Positions 1 to 8,398 of a stretch of 37,955 nucleotides of DNA are shown in pieces. The first letter of the stretch is position 1. The number at the start of each line of letters is the position of its first letter. Where the stretch lies: assembly GCA_014360055.1 (NCBI GenBank), contig JACIYH010000002.1:102673-140627 (forward strand). The letters run 5' to 3'. The notes below the pieces were generated by a model. That model was not told the origin of the DNA, searched no databases, and saw nothing but the letters and a program-made list of their open reading frames with translations. Origin of the DNA: Bacillota bacterium. GTDB taxonomy: Bacteria; Bacillota; Sulfobacillia; JACIYH01. The translations under genes and the position numbers were made by a program.

Positions 1-357
1 GTGCCCGGCGATCTGGACCTCTCCCGCCTGGTGGAGACCCTGTGCGGCCTGCTCAAGCGCAAGCCACCCGTGCTGGAGATGGCCCGACGCCGGCTCAGCG
101 TGCGCCAGAAGATGCGGCAGATCATGTGGCATGTGCGGCGGAATCCGGCCGGCGTGCGCTTTGCCAGCCTGCTGGGGCGGGTGGTGGTGAGGGAAGAAGT
201 GGTGGTCACCTTCCTGGCCCTGTTGGAACTCCTGCGCCAGCGGCGGGTGACGGTGCGCCAGGAGCAATTGTTCGGCGAGATATTCATCTTCCCCGCAGGG
301 AGGGAGACACCGGGTGCCCAGGGACGCGGATCAGGTACCGTCCCCGCCACCGCCTGA
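1..357 (+). CDS. scpA: Segregation and condensation protein A, C-terminal part (truncated by window start)
   Basis: ORF open at left edge; C-terminal winged-helix-like sequence (..FASLLGRVVVREEVVVTFLALLELLRQRRVTVRQEQLFGEIFI..), directly followed by scpB. Confidence 0.85.
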   Translation: MPGDLDLSRLVETLCGLLKRKPPVLEMARRRLSVRQKMRQIMWHVRRNPAGVRFASLLGRVVVREEVVVTFLALLELLRQRRVTVRQEQLFGEIFIFPAGRETPGAQGRGSGTVPATA

Positions 358-988
358 CGGGCAGCCACCCTGCCCGCCCGAAGGGCAGGCGCCGTCGCCG
401 TCGCCCGCTGACAAGCAGGTGCCGCGTCCGTCCCACGAGGAGGCGCCGTGCCCGGCGCCCCCCGACGATCTGGTGGCGGTGTGCGAGGCGCTGTTGTGGG
501 CTTCCCCGGCTCCCCTCACCGCCGCCCAGGTGGCCGCGCTCACGGCCGCGCCCGAGGGTGAGGTGGCACGGGCCATGGACGCCCTGGAAAGCCGTTTCCG
601 TGCTTCGGGGAGCGCCCTGCAGGTGCAGAAGGCGGCCGGGGGCTACCAGATCACCACGCACCCCCGCTTTGCCCCGTACATAGAGAAGCTGTTGCGACCG
701 CGCCCCCAGCCCCTCTCTCAGGCGGCCCTGGAGACCCTGGCCGTGGTGGCGTACCTGCAGCCGGTTACCAGGGCGGAAGTGGAGGCGGTGCGGGGCGTCG
801 ACTGCGACGGGGTGCTGCGCACCCTGGTGGAACGCCGACTGGTGCGTGAGGTGGGCCGCAAGGACGCCGTGGGGCGGCCGGTGCTCTACGGCACCACGCC
901 CGAGTTCCTCCGCCTGCTGGGGCTGGAAGATCTCGGGCAGTTGCCTCCCCTCGATACCTGGGCAAGCCATCCGGGGGACGAAACCTGA
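314..988 (+). CDS. scpB: Segregation and condensation protein B with Pro-rich N-terminal extension
   Basis: ScpB-type sequence (AALETLAVVAYLQPVTRAEVEAVRGVDCDGVLRTLVERRLVREVGRKDAVGRPVLYGTTPEFL); overlaps scpA end. Confidence 0.93.
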   Translation: MPRDADQVPSPPPPDGQPPCPPEGQAPSPSPADKQVPRPSHEEAPCPAPPDDLVAVCEALLWASPAPLTAAQVAALTAAPEGEVARAMDALESRFRASGSALQVQKAAGGYQITTHPRFAPYIEKLLRPRPQPLSQAALETLAVVAYLQPVTRAEVEAVRGVDCDGVLRTLVERRLVREVGRKDAVGRPVLYGTTPEFLRLLGLEDLGQLPPLDTWASHPGDET

Positions 989-1052
989 TTCTGGGCAAGC
1001 CATCCGGGGCCGGCGGATACCCATCCTTTTCTGGGCAAGCTATCCGGGGGAC
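958..1052 (+). repeat. Three direct copies of ctgggcaagcYatccgggg(gac), ~20-22 bp
   Basis: Copies at 958-979, 991-1010 and 1031-1052; the first encodes the last codons of scpB. Confidence 0.9.
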
Positions 1053-1072
1053 GGACACCGATCCTCGTCTGG

Positions 1073-1696
1073 ATGATAGTGGGAGTTGTCCTGGTGCTGC
1101 TCGGCCTGGCTCTGCTGGTACCCTGGCCGCTGCGGATCGAGTTGCGGGCCGGATGGGGAGAAGGTGAGCCCCTCTACCTGCGGGCCGAGGCCGCGGTGTG
1201 GGGTCGCCCGGTGTTGAGGGGGCGCCTTCCCGCCCCACGCGGGCGGGACGGCAGACGCCACCCGTTGGGGGCGCGCGTGCGCGGTCTGCTGGGGGGGCGC
1301 GTGCGCCGCCTGCTGGCGCCGCATAAGGACGGTGCCGGGGTGGCGGCCCTGGCCCGGGCCCTGGTGCCGGCGGCGCGGTATCTCCGGCGCCACGTGCGGG
1401 TGCTGCGGCTGAGGTGGCAGACCCGGGTGGGCCTGGAGGAGGCCGAACTGTGCGCGCTGGCTGCCACCGCGCTCCAGTTGGGGCAGAGTGCCGCCGCCCT
1501 GGGCGCCTCGGGCGCTCACCCCGCCTCTCCCCTGGAAATTCGCGTGTTTCCCGACTACCGCTGGTTCGGTGTGGATAGCTGGCTGGATTGCGTTTTCAGG
1601 GTGTCCCCGCTCCGGGTTCTACTGGCCGGGGTGCGGCTGGTACTGGCCCTGCGGCGTGCCACATCGCATAGCCGGCCAACGGGACGCCCATGCTAA
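1073..1696 (+). CDS. DUF2953-like membrane-anchored protein
   Basis: N-terminal TM segment; position between scpB and ytfJ typical of sporulating Clostridia. Confidence 0.75.
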   Translation: MIVGVVLVLLGLALLVPWPLRIELRAGWGEGEPLYLRAEAAVWGRPVLRGRLPAPRGRDGRRHPLGARVRGLLGGRVRRLLAPHKDGAGVAALARALVPAARYLRRHVRVLRLRWQTRVGLEEAELCALAATALQLGQSAAALGASGAHPASPLEIRVFPDYRWFGVDSWLDCVFRVSPLRVLLAGVRLVLALRRATSHSRPTGRPC

Positions 1697-1746
1697 GAGC
1701 GGGCGGTCCCCTGTTGTGCCATCCGCCCGGGAAGGGGTTGGAGGTC

Positions 1747-2238
1747 GTGCCCGAGCATCCCATCGCTACCCTGATGAAGACGGCCATGGAGAACATCCGC
1801 CAGATGGTGAACGTGGGCACGGTGGTGGGCGATGCCGTGGAGACACCCGACGGTTCCGTCATCGTGCCCGTTTCGCGGGTCAGTTTCGGCTTCGCGGCCG
1901 GAGGCGGCGAGTACGAGATCGGGGGCGGTAACTCACGGGGGGGAGCAGGGGGTGGTGGCGGGGGCGAGGAGGGGCCCCTGCCCTTTGCGGGCGGGAGCGG
2001 AGGCGGGGTCACCGTGCAGCCCGTCGGGTTCCTGGTGGTGGGGCAGGGGAATGTGCGTCTGCTGCCCGTCGACCGCAGCGCCGTATACGACCGCCTCATC
2101 GACATGGCGCCCCAGGTGATCGACCAGGTGTGGTCGCTGGCCCAGGGTGGCGCCGGACGCCTGCGTGGCCGCGCACGCCAGGAGGGTGAGCGGGGTGAGC
2201 GGGGCGGCAACGAGTCGGGGCGCTACCGTCCCGCCTAG
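1747..2238 (+). CDS. ytfJ: Sporulation protein YtfJ/GerW family (ORF extends to ATG 1690; GTG 1747 more likely start)
   Basis: HPIATLMKTAMENIRQMVNVGTVVGDAVETPDGSVIVPVSRVSFGFAAGGGEY... with Gly-rich linker; conserved C-terminal DRSAVYDRLIDMAPQVIDQV. Confidence 0.9.
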   Translation: MPEHPIATLMKTAMENIRQMVNVGTVVGDAVETPDGSVIVPVSRVSFGFAAGGGEYEIGGGNSRGGAGGGGGGEEGPLPFAGGSGGGVTVQPVGFLVVGQGNVRLLPVDRSAVYDRLIDMAPQVIDQVWSLAQGGAGRLRGRARQEGERGERGGNESGRYRPA

Positions 2239-2252
2239 CGGGTGGCCGGGCC

Positions 2253-3050
2253 ATGCGCAGCCTCTGGAAGGGTAGCATCTCCTTTGGCCTGGTGAACATC
2301 CCGGTACGCCTTTATGCTGCCACCGAGGACCGCGATGTGCACTTCCACCTCCTGCACCGGGAGTGCCGGACCCCCATCCGTTACCAGCGCTTTTGCCCCA
2401 CCTGCGGGGAGACTGTACCCCCGGACCAGGTGGTGCGCGCCTACGAGTGGCAGCGCGACGTCTACGTGCCCGTCGAGGATGATGAGCTCGAGCGCCTGCC
2501 GCCTGCCGCCCAGCGCACCATCCGCATCCTGGACTTTGTGGACCTGTCCGAAATCGACCCCCTCTATTTCGACCGTTCGTATTACCTGGAACCCATGGAG
2601 GGTGCGGAGCGATCCTACACCCTCCTGCGCCGTGCCATGCGGGAGGCGGGGCGGGTGGCCGTGGCCCAGGTGGCCTTCCGCCAGAAGGAACACCTGGCCT
2701 CCGTGCGCCTGTATGGGGAACGTGTGCTGGTACTGGAAACCATGCACTATCCCGACGAGGTGCGCGATCCCTCTCCCCTGCACGGCATACAGGAAGAGGC
2801 GGAGATCGATCCGCGCGAACTGGAGCTGGCTCACACCCTTATCGAGCGGCTCACGGTACGCTTCGACCCCGGGAAGTACCGCGACCGTTACCGGGAGGCC
2901 CTGCTGGAACTGGTCGCCCGCAAGGCGCAGGGGCAGAGATGGGAGTTGCCGCGCCCGCAGGAACCGGTGGGCGTAGAGAGCCTGCTGGAGGCCCTGCGGG
3001 AAAGCGTGCGCATGGCGGAAGCCGGCGCTGCCGCCGGGGCCCGGAAGTAG
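2253..3050 (+). CDS. ku: Bacterial Ku, non-homologous end-joining protein
   Basis: MRSLWKGSISFGLVNIPVRLYAATEDRDVHFHLLHRECRTPIRY..., canonical bacterial Ku N-terminus and core. Confidence 0.97.
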   Translation: MRSLWKGSISFGLVNIPVRLYAATEDRDVHFHLLHRECRTPIRYQRFCPTCGETVPPDQVVRAYEWQRDVYVPVEDDELERLPPAAQRTIRILDFVDLSEIDPLYFDRSYYLEPMEGAERSYTLLRRAMREAGRVAVAQVAFRQKEHLASVRLYGERVLVLETMHYPDEVRDPSPLHGIQEEAEIDPRELELAHTLIERLTVRFDPGKYRDRYREALLELVARKAQGQRWELPRPQEPVGVESLLEALRESVRMAEAGAAAGARK

Positions 3051-3058
3051 GAGATCTC

Positions 3059-4150
3059 ATGCCGCTGCGTCCGGGCCAGGTGCGCCCCATGCTGGCCTAC
3101 GCCGTTCCCCGGCCCTTCGATTCCCCCCGTCACCTCTTCGAACCCAAATGGGACGGTTACCGCTGCCTGGTGTTCGTGGAGGGAGGGGAGATCCGCCTGC
3201 AGAGCCGCAACCTGCGTGACATCACGGCGGATTTTCCCTCCCTTCAGGGGTTACACCGGCTGATGGATGCAGGCCAGGCGGTGGTGGACGGGGAGATCAC
3301 CGCCTGGGAGGGAGGCCGGCCCTCCTTCTCGGCCCTGCAGGCGCGCACGGGCCGGGTGGTGTTTGTCGCCTTCGACCTGCTCGAACTGGAAGGGAGTCCC
3401 TTGATGGAGCACCCCCTGGAGGAGCGACGTGCTGCCCTCGAGCGCGTGCTGGCCGGTGCACTCCCCGGCCAGGGAGAGAGGGACCTGGTCCTCTCCCCCG
3501 CGGTCCCCGAGAGGGGGTGCCACCTCTTTCACCAGGCCGCCAGTCTGGGCCTGGAGGGGGTGGTGGGGAAGGAGCGGGGGAGCCCCTACCTGCCCGGCCA
3601 GCGTTCCCGCCACTGGCTCAAGGTCAAGGTGAGGCGGACGGCCGACTGCGTCATCGTGGGCTACCGGCTGGCCCCCGGGGGTGAACTGGGCTCCCTGGTA
3701 CTGGCCGTCCCCGGGCAGGAGGGTGGGGGATGGCAGATCGTGGGGCACGTGGGGACGGGCTGGGACCGTGCCACCGGGGCCCGCGTGCTCTCCCTGCTAC
3801 GCCTGCTACCACCAGGTCCCGCTCCCGCCCGCCTGCCCCCCGAGTTCCGGAGGGGGGTAACCTGGGTGGAACCCCGGGTAGTGTGCAGCGTGGCCTACCT
3901 GGAGGTTACCCGCGATGGTATGTTGCGGCACACCAGCTTCCTGGGCCTGCGGCCCGACCTGGAGCCCGAAGCCGCCGGGCTAGAGCGTTTTCTGCCCCAG
4001 GCGCCGCCCGCGCCGCAGGGGGCGGGTCACAGCCGGGTCGGGCGGGGGGCGGGCGAGGGCGGATCGCCGGACGAAAATGGACCGCCGGGCGAGGACGGAC
4101 TGCGGGGCGGGGACGGCGCGGGCCGGGAACCCGTGCGCGGCGGGGGGTGA
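3059..4150 (+). CDS. ligD: ATP-dependent DNA ligase, LigD ligase-domain type
   Basis: Adenylation motif EPKWDGYR, C-terminal OB-fold region; start ATG 3059 after Ku; low-complexity C-terminus. Confidence 0.95.
   Translation: MPLRPGQVRPMLAYAVPRPFDSPRHLFEPKWDGYRCLVFVEGGEIRLQSRNLRDITADFPSLQGLHRLMDAGQAVVDGEITAWEGGRPSFSALQARTGRVVFVAFDLLELEGSPLMEHPLEERRAALERVLAGALPGQGERDLVLSPAVPERGCHLFHQAASLGLEGVVGKERGSPYLPGQRSRHWLKVKVRRTADCVIVGYRLAPGGELGSLVLAVPGQEGGGWQIVGHVGTGWDRATGARVLSLLRLLPPGPAPARLPPEFRRGVTWVEPRVVCSVAYLEVTRDGMLRHTSFLGLRPDLEPEAAGLERFLPQAPPAPQGAGHSRVGRGAGEGGSPDENGPPGEDGLRGGDGAGREPVRGGG
4061..4132 (+). repeat. In-frame 18-bp (6-codon) degenerate tandem repeat at ligase 3' end
   Basis: Encodes GSPDEN/GPPGED/GLRGGD/GAGREP at 4061, 4079, 4097, 4115. 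Confidence 0.75.
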
Positions 4151-4156
4151 GAAGGC

Positions 4157-5080
4157 ATGGCAGGCACCACGGGCCGGCGGGTGCTGGTGGACGGCCGCGA
4201 GTTACGCTTCACCAACCTGGACAAACTGCTCTGGCCGGCGGACGGCATCCGCAAGGCGGACCTCATCGAGTATTACCTCAACGTGGCGGGCGTTCTCCTG
4301 CGTCACCTCGAGGGCCGTCCCCTCACCTTCACCCGATATCCCGACGGGATCGAAGGGGAGTCGTTTTACCAGAAAGATTTGCCGCAGCATGCTCCCGCGT
4401 GGATACGGGTGTTCCCGTACCAGGGTGAGGAGCACCTCATCCGCTTCGTACTCGCTGCTGACCGGGCCACCCTGGCCTGGGCGGGGAACCTGGCCTGCCT
4501 GGAGATACATCCCGCTCCCTGGCGCCTGCCCCATGTGGACCGGCCCGACCGGCTGGTGATCGACCTCGACCCGGCACCACCCGCCACCTTCGACCATGCC
4601 CGGCGGGTGGCCGTCATGGTGCGCACCCTGCTCGAACAGTTGGGGATCAGGGGTTTCCCCAAGACCTCCGGGGCCACCGGAATCCACGTCTTCATCCCCC
4701 TGGTGCCCGAGGCGGGCCCGGAGGAGGTGACCCGCGTAGCGGAGACGCTGGCCCGCCTGCTGCACGCCGCCCGACCCGACCTGATCACCCTGGAGAGGGC
4801 GGTGAAGGAACGCACCGGGAAAGTCTACGTGGATTACCTCCAGAACGCACGCGGCAAAACCATGGTCGCCCCGTACAGCCCGCGGCCTTTGCCCGGGGCA
4901 CCCGTATCCGCCCCCTTCTCCTGGGGGGAGCTGGAAACCATTGACCCGAAGGAGTTCACGCTGCGTACCATGCCCGACTTGCTCGCGCGCCGGGGCGACC
5001 TGGCCGCGGGGCTCCTGGGGCCCGGCCACCGCCTGTCGGAGATCGCCGCCCGCCTGAGCGGGGCCCCGCCTCCCGCCTGA
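4157..5080 (+). CDS. ligD: LigD polymerase (primase-like) domain protein, stand-alone
   Basis: LRFTNLDKLLWPADGIRKADLIEYY, LVIDLDP catalytic motif, FPKTSGATGIHVFIPL. Confidence 0.95.
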   Translation: MAGTTGRRVLVDGRELRFTNLDKLLWPADGIRKADLIEYYLNVAGVLLRHLEGRPLTFTRYPDGIEGESFYQKDLPQHAPAWIRVFPYQGEEHLIRFVLAADRATLAWAGNLACLEIHPAPWRLPHVDRPDRLVIDLDPAPPATFDHARRVAVMVRTLLEQLGIRGFPKTSGATGIHVFIPLVPEAGPEEVTRVAETLARLLHAARPDLITLERAVKERTGKVYVDYLQNARGKTMVAPYSPRPLPGAPVSAPFSWGELETIDPKEFTLRTMPDLLARRGDLAAGLLGPGHRLSEIAARLSGAPPPA

Positions 5081-5098
5081 ACGCGGGAGGCCCGCGGC

Positions 5099-5485
5099 AA
5101 CCTTCGCACCGGCCACCACGCATCCCTGCAGAACCCACCCGGACCTTTCGGCCCGGATGGATCCTTACGGAACACGTGGTAACCTTGGCTCGCCTGCCTG
5201 GAGTCCCGTCGGCACGGACCGGTCCGCACCTCTCGGCACGCGACCGATCTCGCCCGGCCCCAGGTCAGGCTTAGCTCGACCACCATGGACCGTTCCTCGG
5301 GCCCACCACGCGCCCTTGGGCACGTGGCAGTACCCTAAAGGGCCCATGATGATCTGCGCTCCGGCCACTGCCGCCCATCGTCAGCGAGGAATTCTCGTGC
5401 ACCCAGGACGGCAGTGACCTTTGCCCGGCCACCACACGTCCCCTTGGGGAACGTGCAGCAGCCTTCGCCCGGCTACCGCGGACCT
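5099..5485. repeat. Degenerate repeated motif (acCTTYGCCCGGCYACCACRCR) in long intergenic region
   Basis: Related units near 5099-5122, 5295-5332, 5418-5460, 5460-5482; two are followed by CCC-TT-GGG micro-hairpins and ACGTG. Confidence 0.5.
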
Positions 5486-5648
5486 CGTTAGCTATTGTGC
5501 CCCGGTCCCGGTGCTTTAACCGTAGTAGGGACAGGAAATCCCCCTCCGGTGGTGTCTCCCGGCCAGCGCAGCACGCGACGGGTGCGCGTGTTTGTCATGC
5601 CAGCACGCGCCAGTCTAGCGCTGAGAGGCCACACATAAGGTTTGCCGG

Positions 5649-6242
5649 GTGATGGCTTTGTTGAACGCCATTTGGCTTTTCTTGATCGTAACGGGTACCG
5701 TCACGGCGGCGGCCCGGGGCAGGGTGGACCTGCTTACCTCCCAGGTATTCGCCTCGGCCGAGCAGGCGGTGGAGTACACCGTGGAGATGGCGGGTGCCCT
5801 CTGCCTCTGGATGGGCGTGCTGCGCATAGCGGAGAGGGCGGGCCTGCTGGAACTGCTGGCGCGAGGGGTGGCGCGCCTGCTGGGACCCCTCTTCCCGGAT
5901 GTGCCCCGGGGTGACCCCGTGCTGGGTACCATGGCCATGAACCTGAGTGCCAACATCCTGGGGGTGGGCAGTGCCGCCACTCCCTTCGGGCTGGCCGCCA
6001 TGAAGCGACTGCAGGAACTGAACCCCCGGCCCCTGGAAGCGTCGCGCGCCATGTGTACGTTCCTTGCCCTCAACTCGTCGGTTCTGCTCCTGGTCCCCTC
6101 GGCACTGCTGGCAGTGCGCTCCGCCTGCGGTTCCCCGCAGCCGGCCGCGGTGGTACCCGTCATCGCCATGGTAACGGCTACCTCGTGGGCCAGCTGCATC
6201 TTGCTTGACGCCTTCGTGCGCTGGCGGAGGAGGGAAGGTTGA
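5649..6242 (+). CDS. spmA: Spore maturation protein A
   Basis: LNAIWLFLIVTGTVTAAARGRVDLLTSQVF...DPVLGTMAMNLSANILGVGSAATPFGLAAMKRLQELNP; followed by spmB. Confidence 0.95.
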   Translation: MMALLNAIWLFLIVTGTVTAAARGRVDLLTSQVFASAEQAVEYTVEMAGALCLWMGVLRIAERAGLLELLARGVARLLGPLFPDVPRGDPVLGTMAMNLSANILGVGSAATPFGLAAMKRLQELNPRPLEASRAMCTFLALNSSVLLLVPSALLAVRSACGSPQPAAVVPVIAMVTATSWASCILLDAFVRWRRREG

Positions 6243-6775
6243 TGGGCGAAGCTCTGGCCCAGGCCAGTCGCTGGATGGTGCCCATCCTCCTCGTGTCAAT
6301 CCCCCTGTACGGGCTGGTCAGGCGGGTACCCGTGTACGACGCTTTCGTGGAGGGAGCGGCAGAGGGGCTGAAGGTGTCCGTGCGCATCCTGCCCTACCTG
6401 GTGGCCATCATGGTGGCCCTGGCCGCTCTCCGCACGTCGGGCCTGCTGGAGGTGCTCCAGGCCCTGCTGGGCCCCTTCCTGGGAGGTTGGGGGATCCCCG
6501 CCGACATACTGCCGCTGGTGCTCATCCGCCCCCTGTCCGGCAGCGGGGCACTGGCGGTGACCACCGATCTCCTCAGGCGGTACGGGCCCGACAGCCCGGC
6601 CGGCCTGCTCGCCTCCGTCCTGCAAGGATCCACCGACACTACGTTCTATGTGCTCAGTCTGTATCTGGGTTCGGTGGGCGTGCGCAACCCGCGCTACGCC
6701 CTGGGCGTGTGCCTCTTCGGTGACGCCGTTGCCTTCGCAGCCGGTGTGGTGCTGTGGAACTTACTGCTCCGGTGA
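6242..6775 (+). CDS. spmB: Spore maturation protein B
   Basis: VPVYDAFVEGAAEGLKVSVRILPYLVAIMVALAALRTSG...LPLVLIRPLSGSGALAVTTDLLRRYGPDSPAG; TGATG overlap with spmA. Confidence 0.95.
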   Translation: MGEALAQASRWMVPILLVSIPLYGLVRRVPVYDAFVEGAAEGLKVSVRILPYLVAIMVALAALRTSGLLEVLQALLGPFLGGWGIPADILPLVLIRPLSGSGALAVTTDLLRRYGPDSPAGLLASVLQGSTDTTFYVLSLYLGSVGVRNPRYALGVCLFGDAVAFAAGVVLWNLLLR

Positions 6776-6941
6776 TGGTGCCCCCCGCCATTGCAGGCCG
6801 GCAGGATTCCTCGCCCCGATGACGAATAGGACAAGCAGAGGAGCTACTAATCATTGATGAGGAGCGGGGGGTGGGAACGGGCGGGGCAAACGGGGTTCGA
6901 GGGAGGTCGCACCATTTCAGGACAGGAGGTGAGGGATCGGA

Positions 6942-8336
6942 ATGGTACCCACGTTGACTCCCTACCACTGGGTCTACCTGGCCTTCGTCCTCGTAGTGCT
7001 CATCTTCATGATCAAGCGACGCGACCCCGTGGTGGTGTGCCTGCTGGGTATCCTGGCGGTGAGCTGGGTTGCCTCGGGCAGCCTGGTAAGGGCTATCCGC
7101 AGCACTTTCGACGGCGTGGTGTTCGCCGGGCAGGACCTCTTCAGTACCATAGCGGTCATCTCGGTGATCGTGGCCATGTCGCGCGTGCTCAACGAGATCG
7201 GCGCCATGGAGCGCATGATAGCGCCCTTCCGCGGCTTCATGCGCACGCCCGCCCTGGCCTACTTCGGCAGTGCGGTGATCATGTTCGTGTTCTCCCTGTT
7301 CTTCTGGCCCTCGCCGGCCACGGCCCTCGTGGGGGCAGTACTCATGCCTGCCGCCGTAGCCGCGGGGTTGCCGGCCATCGGCTTCGCCTCGGCCATCAAC
7401 CTGGCCGGTCACGGCGCCGCCCTGTCCGGTGACTTCGTCATCCAGGGCGCGCCCCGCATCACCAGCTCTTCGGCGGGTATTCCCGTCAACGACGTCATCG
7501 TGGCTTCCTGGCCGCTGGTGCTGGTGTCGGGCGTGACGGCCCTCATCGTGGGGTACATCCTGCTGCGCCGCGACATGGCGGCGGGGAAGATCACCGGTGT
7601 GAACCTGACCGGCCGCCTGGAAGTGGAGAAACAGGAGGTCGTGCCCGGCAGCGAAAAGGCATCGCGCACGGCGGCCATCGTGGTACCCATAGCCTTCCTG
7701 CTCGACGTGGTGGGCATGTTTGTGTTCGACCTGCGGGGCGGCGATGCCACCGCCCTGGTGGGCGGCACCGCTTTCGTTATGATGGCCCTCTTCTCCTTCT
7801 GGGCGCTGGGGGACAAGGCTCTGGAGAGGTTCACCCAGCACCTGGTGGAGGGGTTCATCTTCGGCATGAGGGTGTTCGGTCCTGTGCTGCCCATCTACGG
7901 CTTCTTCGTGATGGGAGAGGTATCACCATTTAAGGCCATTGTGGGCGATTTCCTGCCCCAGGGCAGCCTGGGCATTTTCGGTGACTTCGGAGCGGCACTG
8001 GCGGCAGCCATACCCCTGAACGTGGTGGCAGCCGCCATCGGCCAGACCGTGGTGGGTTCCATCACCGGGCTGGATGGCTCTGGTTTCTCGGGGCTGAACC
8101 TGGCCGGTTCCACGGCCAAGGTGTTCGCCACCGCCACCGGTCGCAGCCTGGCCACCCTTACCGCCATGGGCCAGCTGGGCGGAATCTGGGTGGGCGGCGG
8201 CACCCTCATCCCGTGGGCGGTACTGCCGGTGTCCGGTATCACGGGCGTCTCACCCATGGACCTCACCCGGCGCAACTTCCTGCCCACGGTAGCTGCTCTG
8301 GCGGCGGCTACCATCTTGACCATGTTCCTGGCTTAG
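6942..8336 (+). CDS. Multi-TM ion/organic acid transporter (ion-transporter-superfamily type), specificity unknown
   Basis: ~11-12 hydrophobic segments; NLAGHGAALSGDFVIQG and internal repeat AAIGQTVVGSITGLDGSGFSGLNLAGSTAKVFATATG; RBS aggaggtga upstream of ATG. Confidence 0.75.
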   Translation: MVPTLTPYHWVYLAFVLVVLIFMIKRRDPVVVCLLGILAVSWVASGSLVRAIRSTFDGVVFAGQDLFSTIAVISVIVAMSRVLNEIGAMERMIAPFRGFMRTPALAYFGSAVIMFVFSLFFWPSPATALVGAVLMPAAVAAGLPAIGFASAINLAGHGAALSGDFVIQGAPRITSSSAGIPVNDVIVASWPLVLVSGVTALIVGYILLRRDMAAGKITGVNLTGRLEVEKQEVVPGSEKASRTAAIVVPIAFLLDVVGMFVFDLRGGDATALVGGTAFVMMALFSFWALGDKALERFTQHLVEGFIFGMRVFGPVLPIYGFFVMGEVSPFKAIVGDFLPQGSLGIFGDFGAALAAAIPLNVVAAAIGQTVVGSITGLDGSGFSGLNLAGSTAKVFATATGRSLATLTAMGQLGGIWVGGGTLIPWAVLPVSGITGVSPMDLTRRNFLPTVAALAAATILTMFLA

Positions 8337-8346
8337 GGCCAAACTG

Positions 8347-8369
8347 GGGAGGGGGAGCTTGCCCCTCCC
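8347..8369 (+). terminator. GC-rich hairpin between transporter and FAD enzyme (attenuator or weak terminator candidate)
   Basis: GGGAGGGG-gagcttg-CCCCTCCC perfect 8-bp stem; no U-tract. Confidence 0.35.
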
Positions 8370-8398
8370 CCTCCCATGCGACGAAAGGGGTGAACGGC

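Noticed and set aside
1921-2010. Gly-rich/G-run sequence in ytfJ as a G-quadruplex or repeat element
   Set aside because: Explained by the Gly-rich linker typical of YtfJ proteins in a GC-rich genome
5165-5330. GTGGTAACC/GTGGTGGGC-like strings reminiscent of a T-box
   Set aside because: No complete GGGTGGNACCGCG antiterminator on either strand and no T-box-regulated gene type adjacent
5360-5395. gccactg motif in the intergenic region, resembling the B12-box of cobalamin riboswitches
   Set aside because: The other conserved cobalamin-riboswitch segments are absent, and the downstream gene is spmA rather than a B12-related gene
5157-5417. 86-aa ORF in the long intergenic region as a dacB remnant or novel gene
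   Set aside because: Translation (MDPYGTRGNLGSPAW...) has no penicillin-binding motifs (SxxK, SxN, KTG) and non-coding-like composition
6850-6858. atcattgat palindrome upstream of the transporter as operator
   Set aside because: Only 9 bp, occurs by chance; no related site found near the other candidate operators
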